Source of the DNA: Marinilactibacillus sp036039175
Lineage (GTDB): Bacteria; Bacillota; Bacilli; Lactobacillales; Carnobacteriaceae_A
Length of the DNA stretch: 64,000 nucleotides
Assembly (NCBI RefSeq): GCF_036039175.1
Contig: NZ_JAYXKP010000006.1
Span: 62,001 to 126,000, forward strand
Direction: 5' to 3'
Both the position numbers and the translations under genes were made by a program. Under the pieces are notes generated by a model that saw nothing but the letters and a program-made list of their open reading frames with translations, was not told the DNA's origin and did no database searches. Below are positions 42,570 through 51,303 of this stretch, piece by piece (position 1 is the first letter of the stretch; the number at the start of each line of letters is the position of its first letter).

Positions 42570-43985
42570 TTAGACCGTTTCTTTTACATTTGTTTTCATC
42601 AATTCATCTACATATTGGACCGTTTCTGGTTGGTTTTCTTCGATATCTTTGATTTTATCTGCAAATTGCGGTAGATATTCTTTATGAGCATATAACATTT
42701 CATCTAGAACCGTCTTCGCCAGAAGCCCACCTGGAATGAGTGGGTTAACCGTAAAGGCTTGAAGTGCAGCACCATAGTTTCCTTCAATCGCTGCGCGAAT
42801 CACACTTTCTTCCATACCTTTCATGTTTTGAATGACGCCTCTAGCGCCATCATTTTCGAATGTTCCCCAGTTATAAGGTTCAAAACCATGAGCCGTAACG
42901 ACGCCTGAAACTTCAACTGCACAATCGTATGGTAAATCAGTAATTGTTCCGTTATTTTTCGTTGAGACAACCATTTCTGTGTGTTTATCATTTTGAATAG
43001 AGGCAATAATCTCACAAGCTGCATCACTATAATGCGTACCGCCACGTTGAGATAGTTCTTCTGGTTTATGATCTAGATTCGGGTCTTTATACATTTCAAA
43101 TAATCGTGCTTCTGTCTCTTTAACGACTTGTGCTCTCGTTTCACCGTTTTTGAATTCTTCAATAGAATGCTCAAGCATTTCATCTTCGATATAGTAGTAA
43201 CGGTGATAACCACAAGGCAACATATGAAGATCTTGAATTTGTTCATAGTGGAATAAAGCGCTGTGGATATTTTTCAAATGATTATCGTCTTCGTTCTGGT
43301 TTGGTCCATAAATCAAGTCAATCAGTTCGTCTGTCCGTTCTTTCCCTGATTTATCCCAAACTCTATGCCAATGGAAATGGTTGATTCCTGCAAATTTGAA
43401 GAATAAGTCATCCGCTGGAAGCTTCAATTTTTCTGCAGCTGTTTTAACATGACCGATGGGTACATTACATAATCCAACAGTTCTTTCCCATCCACCATGC
43501 TTAATGGCAGCTTCTGTAACCATACCTGCTGGATTCGTAAAGTTGACTAGCCATGCATCTGGACAGGCTTCTTTCATGTCTTCAATAATATCTAAAATAA
43601 CAGGAATGGTACGGAATGCTTTTAAGATTCCGCCAGCTCCATTGGTTTCTTGACCAAGAATGCCATGAGATAAAGGAATACGCTCATCTTTAACACGAGC
43701 ATTCAACAAGCCGACACGGAATTGAGTCGTTACAAAGTCAGCGTCTTTTAAAGCCGTTTTGCGGTCAAGCGTTAACGTAACTTTCCAGTCAAGACCAGCA
43801 GCTTCGACCATTCGTTTAGCCATCGCCCCTACAATATCCAGTTTTTCTTTACCATCTTCAATATCGACTAGCACAATCTCACTGATTGGCAATTCATCTT
43901 TACGTAAAATGTACCCTTCAATCAATTCTGGTGTGTAACTCGAACCTCCACCAATTGTTACAATCTTCAATCCATCCTTTGACAT
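42570..43985 (-). CDS. 6-phospho-beta-glucosidase, GH4 family
   Basis: 471 residues. NAD- and Mn-dependent glycosidase that splits phosphorylated beta-glucosides brought in by a PTS, close to LicH/CelF. N-terminal KIVTIGGGSSYTPELIEG is the NAD-binding fold; NFTNPAGMVTEA and GLCNVPIGH (metal-binding Cys) and GINHFHWH follow. No cellobiose PTS gene is adjacent. The ATG ending at 43985 has AAGGAGG 9 nt upstream; the ATG two codons earlier is too close. Two cre-like sites precede it. Confidence 0.93.
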   Translation of the reverse strand: MSKDGLKIVTIGGGSSYTPELIEGYILRKDELPISEIVLVDIEDGKEKLDIVGAMAKRMVEAAGLDWKVTLTLDRKTALKDADFVTTQFRVGLLNARVKDERIPLSHGILGQETNGAGGILKAFRTIPVILDIIEDMKEACPDAWLVNFTNPAGMVTEAAIKHGGWERTVGLCNVPIGHVKTAAEKLKLPADDLFFKFAGINHFHWHRVWDKSGKERTDELIDLIYGPNQNEDDNHLKNIHSALFHYEQIQDLHMLPCGYHRYYYIEDEMLEHSIEEFKNGETRAQVVKETEARLFEMYKDPNLDHKPEELSQRGGTHYSDAACEIIASIQNDKHTEMVVSTKNNGTITDLPYDCAVEVSGVVTAHGFEPYNWGTFENDGARGVIQNMKGMEESVIRAAIEGNYGAALQAFTVNPLIPGGLLAKTVLDEMLYAHKEYLPQFADKIKDIEENQPETVQYVDELMKTNVKETV

Positions 43986-44014
43986 GTTCATTTTCCTCCT
44001 TGGCTTTTTCTTAA

Positions 44015-44068
44015 GTATAACGCTTTCAATCCTTTACATTCTAACCTTATTCTATGTAATGGTTTACA
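44015..44068 (-). promoter_or_regulatory. Two cre-like sites (CcpA) before the GH4 gene
   Basis: On the minus strand TGTAAACCATTACA (44068-44055) fits the cre consensus except one position, and TGAAAGCGTTATAC (44028-44015) fits all but the last two. They lie within 85 bases of the start, in the promoter region, and suggest catabolite repression. Confidence 0.55.
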
Positions 44069-44134
44069 TGCAAGCGTTCTTATAAAAAGATTACTTTTTT
44101 TACGTAATTTTAATGTCCCTCTATTATTCTTTAC

Positions 44135-44176
44135 AAAAAAGAGCCTACGTCTGATTAATTTCAGGCATAGGCTCTT
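44135..44176 (-). terminator. Terminator of glyA
   Basis: GAGCCTACGTCTGA (44141-44154) pairs with TCAGGCATAGGCTC (44161-44174); T6 follows on the minus strand. Confidence 0.85.
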
Positions 44177-44182
44177 CAGCTT

Positions 44183-45406
44183 TTATTTATACAATGGATA
44201 CTGTTTTGTTAATTCACGTACCGCTTTTTTAATTTCACTTAATTGTTCTTCATCTTCTTTGTTTTCTAGCGTTTGGACGATCAGCTCAGCAACTTTTTTG
44301 CTGGCAGCTTCATCGAATCCTCTAGTTGTAATCGCCGGTGTTCCAATACGAATACCACTCGTTTTGAATGGGCTAAGCGTTTCAAAAGGAATCGTATTTT
44401 TGTTCACAGTAATGCCGACACTATCTAGTAAGGCTTCTGCTTGTTTGCCATTCATTTCAAAATCTGTTACTTCTAACAGTAATAAGTGATTATCTGTTCC
44501 ACCACTGATTACGCGACCTTTAGATGGGTTAAATACTTCAGCCATTGCTTGTGCATTTTTTATAATCTGCTTTGTATAAGTTTTGAATTCTGGTTGCAAA
44601 GCTTCTTTGAAAGCTACGGCTTTTGCGGCAATAACATGCTCAAGTGGACCACCTTGGATACCTGGGAAAATAGCACTATTCAGGCGTTTTGCATATTCTG
44701 CTTTCGCCAAAATCAATCCACCACGTGGCCCTCTAAGTGTTTTATGTGTCGTACTTGTTACGACATCGGCATAAGGAACTGGATTTGGATGCTCACCTGT
44801 TGCGATCAATCCAGCAATATGTGCCATATCGACCATCAAAATTGCGCCTACTTCATCCGCAATTTCTCTAAATTTCTGGAAATCAATTTCTCTTGGATAG
44901 GCACTATACCCTGTAATGATTAATTTTGGTTTATGTTCAATTGCCAATGCGCGTACTTGATCAAAATCAATGGTTTCCGTTTCTTTATTCACACCGTAAG
45001 GAACAACATTATATAATTTCCCACTAAAGTTTACTTGTGATCCGTGTGTAAGATGCCCACCGTGATTTAAATCCATTCCCATATACGTATCGCCTGGTTC
45101 AAGGAATGTCTGGAAAATAGCCATATTTGCCTGTGAACCTGAATGTGGTTGTACATTTGCATACTCTGCGCCAAATAACTCTTTCACTCTATCAATTGCC
45201 AAATTTTCAACGATATCTACAAACTCGCATCCACCATAATATCTTTTTCCTGGATAACCTTCTGCATATTTATTTGTCAGTACGCTTCCTTGTGCCTGCA
45301 TAACAGCTTCAGATACAAAGTTCTCAGAAGCGATCAGTTCAATGTTTTCTTCTTGTCTGTTCTTTTCTTGTTCAATAGCATCAAATACCTCTTGGTCAAA
45401 ACTCAA
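44183..45406 (-). CDS. glyA: Serine hydroxymethyltransferase
   Basis: 407 residues. PLP enzyme that converts serine and tetrahydrofolate to glycine and methylene-tetrahydrofolate. It shows ELIASENFVSEAV, the ANVQPHSGSQAN segment, and the PLP-lysine motif VTSTTHKTLRGPRGG. An in-frame TTG at 45415 sits on the ribosome site; the TTG ending at 45406 has GAGGAG 9 nt upstream and gives the usual MSFDQEVF start. Confidence 0.94.
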   Translation of the reverse strand: MSFDQEVFDAIEQEKNRQEENIELIASENFVSEAVMQAQGSVLTNKYAEGYPGKRYYGGCEFVDIVENLAIDRVKELFGAEYANVQPHSGSQANMAIFQTFLEPGDTYMGMDLNHGGHLTHGSQVNFSGKLYNVVPYGVNKETETIDFDQVRALAIEHKPKLIITGYSAYPREIDFQKFREIADEVGAILMVDMAHIAGLIATGEHPNPVPYADVVTSTTHKTLRGPRGGLILAKAEYAKRLNSAIFPGIQGGPLEHVIAAKAVAFKEALQPEFKTYTKQIIKNAQAMAEVFNPSKGRVISGGTDNHLLLLEVTDFEMNGKQAEALLDSVGITVNKNTIPFETLSPFKTSGIRIGTPAITTRGFDEAASKKVAELIVQTLENKEDEEQLSEIKKAVRELTKQYPLYK

Positions 45407-45442
45407 TGCGTACAACTCCTCTAACTACTTTGATATAGAAAG

Positions 45443-45451
45443 AGTATAGCA
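45443..45451 (-). promoter_or_regulatory. Extended -10 promoter of glyA
   Basis: Minus strand TGCTATACT, an extended -10, about 37 bases before the start codon. Confidence 0.6.
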
Positions 45452-45581
45452 TAGGTGGCACCGAACAAAAGAACGATTTTTGAAATTTCTTACATATCTT
45501 TCTAGATTATTCGGTTATCAGTGGACTCGTCAAATTTCTGCAACAAACACATTAAAATCGTATCAGATCTTACTCGAATAG

Positions 45582-45609
45582 TTGAATCCACTATAAATCA
45601 TGGTATACT
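45582..45609 (+). promoter_or_regulatory. Promoter of the DEDDh exonuclease gene
   Basis: TTGAAT (45582-45587), 16-base spacer, TATACT (45604-45609). Confidence 0.6.
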
Positions 45610-45680
45610 TTATAAGAATGCACGTTCGTTTTTGAAAGCACCTTTTAAAGATGACTCCTTCAAGAGAAAGTAGGCTTATA

Positions 45681-46211
45681 ATGAATTTTACTGCACTGGA
45701 TTTTGAAACAGCCAATCGTAAAACACATAGTGCTTGTTCTGTGGCACTGACTGTTGTCAAAAACAACCAAATCGTAGATGAATATTACACACTGATCAAT
45801 CCGGATACTTGGTTTGATTCTGGGAATATCCGTGTTCATGGTATTCGAGAAACCGATGTTATTGATGCGCCTTATTTTCCAGAAGTATGGGAAAAAATGT
45901 CTGCTTATTTTACAGACGATCAGCTTGTTGTTGCACACAATATGTCGTTTGATAAAAGAATTCTTCTAGGCACACTAGATTATTATGGAATTCAGCATCC
46001 ACGTTTTCAGACTTTATGTACGGTTCAGTCTTCTAGAAGATTATTGAAGCAACTGCCTAACCATAAGCTGAATACTGTAGCAGCTCATTACGCTATTCCT
46101 TTGAATCATCACCATGCATTGGATGATGCCAGAGCAAGTGCAAAAATTCTGATCAATCAAGAAAAAGAATACGGTACGGCTTCATTAAGAAGTCTCGTTA
46201 AGTTAGCATAA
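45681..46211 (+). CDS. DEDDh 3'-5' exonuclease (DnaQ/PolIII epsilon-like)
   Basis: 176 residues. The three exonuclease motifs are ALDFETAN (Exo I, D and E), AHNMSFDKRIL (Exo II, D) and HHALDDARASA (Exo III, H and D). It is a stand-alone exonuclease domain, not fused to a polymerase. The ATG at 45681 is preferred over the open frame start at 45651 because it begins the conserved fold and has AGTAGG upstream; the ribosome site is weak. Confidence 0.85.
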   Translation: MNFTALDFETANRKTHSACSVALTVVKNNQIVDEYYTLINPDTWFDSGNIRVHGIRETDVIDAPYFPEVWEKMSAYFTDDQLVVAHNMSFDKRILLGTLDYYGIQHPRFQTLCTVQSSRRLLKQLPNHKLNTVAAHYAIPLNHHHALDDARASAKILINQEKEYGTASLRSLVKLA

Positions 46212-46256
46212 AAAAAGAACAATCGGAGAAGCTAAGCTTCTCCGATTGTTCTTTTT
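46210..46256. terminator. Bidirectional terminator between the exonuclease and GNAT genes
   Basis: A perfect 16-bp stem (46217-46232 with 46236-46251), loop TAA, flanked by A7 and T5. It overlaps the GNAT stop codon by two bases. Confidence 0.9.
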
Positions 46257-46773
46257 ATACGAGTTTACCCATCATGCAGACCGGAAGAAATTCTCCGTTA
46301 TCTTTTACGCCTCTTTGCATAACACCTTCCAGTTCGAACCCATATTTTTTATATAAATGGATTGCACGTTCATTTCTTTGTTGGACTTTTAATTCAACTC
46401 GTTTGATGACTTCAGACTCATCAGACCACTTCAGTACTTCTCTTAACAATTCTGTTCCGATTTTGAATCCCCAATACTCTTTATCTACGACAATGCCTAG
46501 TTCTCCAATATGTCTAATTTTAGGTTTATCTATAGCATGGACAGTTGCCATACCAATAATTTCATCTCCAAGTATCGCAACAATCAGACAATTGATATTA
46601 GATTCGTATATTTCAGCGATATGGTGACTTTCTTCTTCTATTGTTAGTCCAGAACCTTCTTCGCCCATTGTCATAAAACCAGTCTGTAGCGCTGTTTTTT
46701 CAAGGCAGTTCAGTAAAGATTCCGCGTCTGATGGAATGGCTTCTCTAATGGTGATTTCAATTTCTTCTCTCAT
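46255..46773 (-). CDS. GNAT family N-acetyltransferase
   Basis: 172 residues, RimJ/RimL-like. It has GELGIVVDKEYWGFKIGTELL (acetyl-CoA region) and NERAIHLYKKYGFELEGVMQRGVK, a strong GNAT C-terminal signature. It overlaps the end of tsaE by 17 bases and is co-transcribed with it. RimI often neighbours tsaE/tsaB, but this protein looks more like the RimL or spermidine-acetyltransferase group, so the substrate is open. Confidence 0.82.
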   Translation of the reverse strand: MREEIEITIREAIPSDAESLLNCLEKTALQTGFMTMGEEGSGLTIEEESHHIAEIYESNINCLIVAILGDEIIGMATVHAIDKPKIRHIGELGIVVDKEYWGFKIGTELLREVLKWSDESEVIKRVELKVQQRNERAIHLYKKYGFELEGVMQRGVKDNGEFLPVCMMGKLV

Positions 46774-47230
46774 GTTCCAACTCCTCTAATAAGCTTTCAT
46801 AAGCTTGCCCCACAGCCGTCAGCTTCAGTTCTCTTTTATCTATATCGTCCAGTGATGTCTTTATCTGAATCAATAGGTGCTCTTCAGGCAAATCCTCTTT
46901 TACAACGGATCCCCATTCAATCACACAGACACCGTCACCCTCAAAATATTCATCTAGTCCCATTTCTTCTGCTCCTGTATCTTCTAAACGATACAGGTCC
47001 ATATGGTACAAGGGTAATCGTCCTTGGGTATACTCTCTAATCAAAGTGTACGTCGGACTTTTGATGACACGGTCAATTCCCAAACCTTCTGCAAAGCCTT
47101 TTGTGAAGGTCGTTTTACCGGCCCCCAATTCACCTTCTAGCAAAATTGTCATACCTGGTTTCACGAGAGCAGCCAGTGTGGAAGCTAGTTTTTTTGTTTC
47201 CATTTCATTACTCGTTCTGACGGTCTCCAT
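46757..47230 (-). CDS. tsaE: tRNA threonylcarbamoyladenosine synthesis ATPase TsaE
   Basis: 157 residues. P-loop ATPase that works with TsaB and TsaD to add t6A at position 37 of ANN-decoding tRNAs. Walker A is LEGELGAGKTTF (32-42), then IKSPTYTLIREY and HMDLYRLED, both family hallmarks, and VCVIEWG. tsaB and tsaD are not in the window. AGAAGAG precedes the ATG. Confidence 0.94.
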   Translation of the reverse strand: METVRTSNEMETKKLASTLAALVKPGMTILLEGELGAGKTTFTKGFAEGLGIDRVIKSPTYTLIREYTQGRLPLYHMDLYRLEDTGAEEMGLDEYFEGDGVCVIEWGSVVKEDLPEEHLLIQIKTSLDDIDKRELKLTAVGQAYESLLEELEHERRN

Positions 47231-47462
47231 GTTTTCTCTTCTTCCTTTACATAATTTGAAATTATTTTACCATATCTATATCTGAAATCCTATCTTGTCT
47301 CCTATCCTAATATAAAGACAATGTTGTATTTGATTTTTGAATAATTGGCTTGACTACGTCACCTGTATTGATTCGTTACTAAAATATCGCAGGATTTCTT
47401 TAACAATTCCTATATGTACAGTATGCTAGACATACTTATAGACAAGAGAAAGAGGTTGACTT

Positions 47463-48929
47463 ATGACGAAACCATTTGACCGTACGCAAGACGGATTGTA
47501 CTTCGCAGATCTTGTAAGCAAAAGGCACGTTTCTCCAGAGGAACTTATTGAAGAAAGTTTCAAACAAATTGAACAACAGAATCCCCTTTTAAATGCTGTC
47601 ATTTCAACTAGAAAAGAGGCAGCTCTTAAAGAAGCACGCTCTAGAAAGTTTGCTGGTTTACCTTTTGGAGGCGTACCGATTCTTTTGAAAGGACTGGGAC
47701 AAAATCTTGAGGGAGAGCCAGCTACGTCTGGTGCGCGTATCCTAAAAGATGTCAAGGCGAAAAAAACAGCCCATTTCGTTACTGATCTAAAAAAGGCAGG
47801 CTTTATTCCAATCGGCCATACCAATATTCCGGAATTCGGATTTACAAATATCACAAATCCTGAATTGTATGGACCAGCTAAAAATCCTTGGTCTAAGGAC
47901 CGAACTCCCGGCGGTTCTAGCGGTGGTGCAGCCGCAGCTGTTGCTTCCAACATGACCCCGGTCGCTGGTGCTAGTGATGGAGGTGGCTCGATTCGAATCC
48001 CAGCTTCTTTTACCGGACTAGTTGGTTTGAAGCCAACGCGTGGACGGACAGCTGTCGGTCCTGGTAACGGTCGTGGCTGGCAAGGCGCTTCTATTAGTTT
48101 TGCCTTAACCAAATCGGTCCGTGATACAGCTGCTTTACTAGATGCCGTTCAAGTCGTTCAACCACAAGCCGCCTTTCAAACCCCTTTATTTGAAGCAGGT
48201 TACCGTTCTATTTTGAACGACCCATTCGTACGTCCTTTAAAAATCGCTGTTAATTTAACGGCTCCAAGTCAACATCCAATTTCTGAAGAAGCCATAAAAG
48301 CTGTTAAAGATGCGGCAAACTGGTTCGAATCCAAAGGTTATCAGGTTGTTGAAGCTACGCCCGATATTGATACCCTTAGCCTGATGAAAAGTTATTATGC
48401 CATGAACGCTGGAGAAACAGCCGCCGTTTTTGAAGAATTGGAGCAAAGCTTTGGAACTTCTTTTTCTTTAACGGATATGGAATTAATGACTTGGACGTTA
48501 CTGCAAGCCGGGAAGAAACTGCCTGCCGCAACTTACGCTCGTGCACTTGCTGAATGGGATCACGCTGCAGAAAGTTACCACTATTTCCATCAAGAGTACG
48601 ATATCTTACTAGAGCCAGCCACAGCTGATGTTGCACCAAAGGTAGATCGTACCTACTGGTCTGACTCACTGAAACGTCAGATGGAACACACGCAAGACCA
48701 TTCTTCTGACGAAGCTCAGCAGATTATATGGGATATGTTTACACAGAGCTGGGATGTCACGCCATTCACGCAGCATGCTAACCTAACCGGACAACCTGCA
48801 ATCAGTCTGCCTACCCACTTGACACCAGAAGGTCTTCCTCTTGGGATTCAACTGACTGCACCAAAAGGTCAGGAGCATCTCCTTTTACAAATTGGTCAGC
48901 AAATGGAACTAGATGGACAATTTATCTAA
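47463..48929 (+). CDS. Amidase signature family enzyme
   Basis: 488 residues. Hydrolyses amide bonds; the substrate is unknown. The Ser-cisSer-Lys triad is visible as K76 (ILLKG), S152 in GGSSGG and S176 in GGSIRIP, inside the amidase signature. It is not GatA by context, since no gatB or gatC is adjacent. GAGG lies 7 nt before the ATG. Codon use is a little richer in GC than its neighbours in the central part. Confidence 0.9.
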   Translation: MTKPFDRTQDGLYFADLVSKRHVSPEELIEESFKQIEQQNPLLNAVISTRKEAALKEARSRKFAGLPFGGVPILLKGLGQNLEGEPATSGARILKDVKAKKTAHFVTDLKKAGFIPIGHTNIPEFGFTNITNPELYGPAKNPWSKDRTPGGSSGGAAAAVASNMTPVAGASDGGGSIRIPASFTGLVGLKPTRGRTAVGPGNGRGWQGASISFALTKSVRDTAALLDAVQVVQPQAAFQTPLFEAGYRSILNDPFVRPLKIAVNLTAPSQHPISEEAIKAVKDAANWFESKGYQVVEATPDIDTLSLMKSYYAMNAGETAAVFEELEQSFGTSFSLTDMELMTWTLLQAGKKLPAATYARALAEWDHAAESYHYFHQEYDILLEPATADVAPKVDRTYWSDSLKRQMEHTQDHSSDEAQQIIWDMFTQSWDVTPFTQHANLTGQPAISLPTHLTPEGLPLGIQLTAPKGQEHLLLQIGQQMELDGQFI

Positions 48930-48933
48930 AAAT

Positions 48934-48970
48934 AGAGCCCTTCAAAGACAAACAGTCTTTGAAGGGCTCT
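48934..48970. terminator. Hairpin between the amidase and dps genes
   Basis: A perfect 16-bp stem (48934-48949 with 48955-48970). T-runs are weak on both sides but the position between converging genes fits a shared terminator. Confidence 0.75.
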
Positions 48971-48976
48971 CAATCT

Positions 48977-49447
48977 TTATTTTTTGTCGTCTAGTGCTGT
49001 GTGTCCTCTATAAGCTTGCATCATCCAGATTGTTTTATCCACTTCTGTTTTCTGAGCAATCAACATGTCGTTTGATACATCATCATGTTCTTCGTCCGTT
49101 AATTTAATACCGTTCGAAAGTTCATCTCTTAAAATCTCAAAGTCCGTAATCACATTATGGATCATTTCTTCTTCAGATAATTTTCTTTCTTCAACAGATT
49201 CAGAAATCAGTGAATGTTCAAGGAATTCTTGTAACGTTGAATAAGGTGTTCCACCTAAAGCCAATAATCGCTCTGCTGTTTCGTCCATTTGTTCCGTTAA
49301 ATCATCATATAGTTCTTCCAGTTTAGGGTGAAGAGAGAAAAAGTTTGGTCCTTTGATATACCAATGTGCCTGATGTAATTTAATATAAAATAGTCCTTGT
49401 GTAGCGACCAGTGTATTTAAATACTCTTTTGATTTTTCGCTTACCAT
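48977..49447 (-). CDS. dps: Dps-family ferritin-like protein
   Basis: 156 residues. Forms a 12-subunit shell that oxidises and stores iron and protects DNA from peroxide. Ferroxidase-type residues are seen as H28 (QAHWYIKG), H40, and D55 and E59 in QMDETAERLLALGG. It has a perfect PerR-type box just upstream, fitting peroxide control. GGAGG precedes the ATG. Confidence 0.92.
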   Translation of the reverse strand: MVSEKSKEYLNTLVATQGLFYIKLHQAHWYIKGPNFFSLHPKLEELYDDLTEQMDETAERLLALGGTPYSTLQEFLEHSLISESVEERKLSEEEMIHNVITDFEILRDELSNGIKLTDEEHDDVSNDMLIAQKTEVDKTIWMMQAYRGHTALDDKK

Positions 49448-49464
49448 AAATTTTTCCTCCTATA

Positions 49465-49479
49465 TTATAATCATTCTAA
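49465..49479 (-). promoter_or_regulatory. PerR box upstream of dps
   Basis: On the minus strand TTAGAATGATTATAA, an exact match to the PerR consensus TTAnAATnATTnTAA. Its proximal end carries a TATAAT that may be the -10, so bound PerR would block transcription directly. It lies 18 bases before the start codon. Confidence 0.8.
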
Positions 49480-49619
49480 TTAAAATTATAACCCTCAAAA
49501 ATCTAGCTGTCCAATCTTTCGTCTTCCTTCGACAGCTCTCTTTTAATTCGTTATAATAAGAAAGCAACGTCGATCTTCTTCAAGAACGACGATTAGTTTA
49601 CGATCTGGAGGATATCTGT

Positions 49620-50243
49620 ATGATTCAAGTAAGACAAATCATCACCGGCACCATTGAAGAAAACTGTTATATCATCTACAAAGATGATCAGGCTCTAATT
49701 ATTGATCCCGGTGACGAAACTAGTAAAATTAAAAACGAAATCGAAGAACTGGGTGTCCGTCCAGTTGCTGTTCTGCTTACCCACACCCATTTCGACCATA
49801 TCGGTTCTTTGGAAGATATCCGAGTGGATTACGATATCCCTGTATACGTTAGCGAAGCGGAAAAAGACTGGCTAGGAAATCCTGCGAAAAACCTTTCCGT
49901 CAACAAGCCTTTCCCTATTGTCGCAAACCCTGCTGACTACCTATTTGATCCGGTGGAAACACTTGATATTGAAGGATTTACTTTTGATGTCGTCCCAACC
50001 CCTGGCCACTCACCAGGCAGTGTCAGCTTTATTTTTCATGAAGATCAGTTCGTGATTTCTGGCGACGCCTTATTTAGAGGCAGTGTAGGTAGAACGGATT
50101 TACCCGGCAGTGAACCCGCAATCCTTTTACCTGGTATTAAAACGTATCTTTTTACATTACCAGATGATTATATTGTCTACCCAGGTCACAGTAAAGATAC
50201 AACGATCGGTTACGAGAAATATACAAATCCGTACTTTAGATGA
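49620..50243 (+). CDS. Metallo-beta-lactamase fold hydrolase (glyoxalase II-like)
   Basis: 207 residues. The zinc motif THTHFDH is at 54-60; VVPTPGHSPGSVSF, FISGDALF and the final YPGHSKDTT supply the other ligands. This is the short YcbL/GloB-like form without the C-terminal substrate domain, so hydroxyacylglutathione or other thioester hydrolysis is possible. GGAGG precedes the ATG. An asparaginase follows after 15 bases, likely in the same transcript. Confidence 0.87.
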   Translation: MIQVRQIITGTIEENCYIIYKDDQALIIDPGDETSKIKNEIEELGVRPVAVLLTHTHFDHIGSLEDIRVDYDIPVYVSEAEKDWLGNPAKNLSVNKPFPIVANPADYLFDPVETLDIEGFTFDVVPTPGHSPGSVSFIFHEDQFVISGDALFRGSVGRTDLPGSEPAILLPGIKTYLFTLPDDYIVYPGHSKDTTIGYEKYTNPYFR

Positions 50244-50258
50244 TTGCGAGGAAATAAA

Positions 50259-51233
50259 ATGAAACATATTTTAATATTGCACACAGGTGGTACGATTTCT
50301 ATGAGTACAGATCAGAGTACCGGAGTCGTTAAGCCAAGTTCTGAACATCCATTAAATGAATATAAATATGTATTTGATCAAGAGGTTAGATTAACCGAAG
50401 AAGATATCCTGCAACTGCCTTCTCCACACATGACGCCTGCCGATATGCTGATTGTTAAAAATCGCATTCTTGAAGCCATTCGTACAAATGATAATGATGG
50501 CGTTGTGATTACACACGGAACTGATACATTAGAAGAAACAGCTTATTTTCTAGATCTGACGGTGCCCTTTTCGATTCCGATCGTTATGACAGGGGCTATG
50601 AGACCCACTAATGAGATTGGATCTGATGGTGTAAGAAACTTACAGAATGCAGTCTGGACAGCTATGTCAGACGACGCAGCAGATAAAGGCGTCCTTGTTG
50701 TTATGAACGAAGAAATCCATGCAGCACGGTACGTCACTAAAACACATACCACTAATGTTGCAACATTCAGAACACCTACTTTTGGACCTATTGGAATCGT
50801 CTCTAAAAAAGAAGTGATGTTCTTTCAGAAACTTATCAAAAAAGAATGTTTCCCTATCAACAGTGTGAACAAAGTGGTTCCTTTACTGAAAGCTTATGCT
50901 GGTATGGACGGTTTCCTAATAGAATCTCTTGTCGAAAGTTCTATTGACGGTCTGGTTATTGAAGCACTTGGTGCTGGAAATATGCCTCCTGCTACATTAA
51001 AAGGGTTACACGCCTTGATTGAAAAAGGTGTCCCCATCGTTTTGACATCTCGAGCTTTTAATGGGATCGCTCAAGATATTTATGATTATGAAGGCGGCGG
51101 CAAGCAGCTGAAAAATGCTGGTGTCATTTTTGCTCCTGGTCTCAGTGGACCAAAAGCACGCCTGAAATTACTCGTGGTACTGGAACAGTCGACTGATCTT
51201 GATTATATAACAGAAGTATTTGAAAAAGTTTAA
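50259..51233 (+). CDS. L-asparaginase
   Basis: 324 residues. Hydrolyses asparagine to aspartate and ammonia. The first threonine motif is HTGGTISMS (T12), the second is ITHGTDTLEETAYFL, and VMTGAMRPTNEIGSDG follows. No signal peptide, so cytosolic. The ATG at 50259 has GAGG 7 nt upstream. Confidence 0.92.
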   Translation: MKHILILHTGGTISMSTDQSTGVVKPSSEHPLNEYKYVFDQEVRLTEEDILQLPSPHMTPADMLIVKNRILEAIRTNDNDGVVITHGTDTLEETAYFLDLTVPFSIPIVMTGAMRPTNEIGSDGVRNLQNAVWTAMSDDAADKGVLVVMNEEIHAARYVTKTHTTNVATFRTPTFGPIGIVSKKEVMFFQKLIKKECFPINSVNKVVPLLKAYAGMDGFLIESLVESSIDGLVIEALGAGNMPPATLKGLHALIEKGVPIVLTSRAFNGIAQDIYDYEGGGKQLKNAGVIFAPGLSGPKARLKLLVVLEQSTDLDYITEVFEKV

Positions 51234-51252
51234 GTAATAATCCAACCATACG

Positions 51253-51301
51253 AAAAGCCCGAGCTGATCTGTACTTGTTGTACAATCCAACTCGGGCTTT
51301 T
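51253..51301. terminator. Bidirectional terminator between asparaginase and scrB
   Basis: AAAAGCCCGAG (51253-51263) pairs with CTCGGGCTTTT (51291-51301), with GTAC/GTAC pairing inside. Confidence 0.83.
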
Positions 51302-51303
51302 AT

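Noticed and set aside
44486..44923. 145-codon plus-strand frame inside glyA
   Set aside because: Shadow of serine hydroxymethyltransferase; Cys/Trp/Phe-rich product without ribosome site.
47426..48112. 228-codon minus-strand frame inside the amidase gene
   Set aside because: It is the mirror of a well conserved amidase domain; the product is a Pro/Arg/Ser-rich shadow without motifs.
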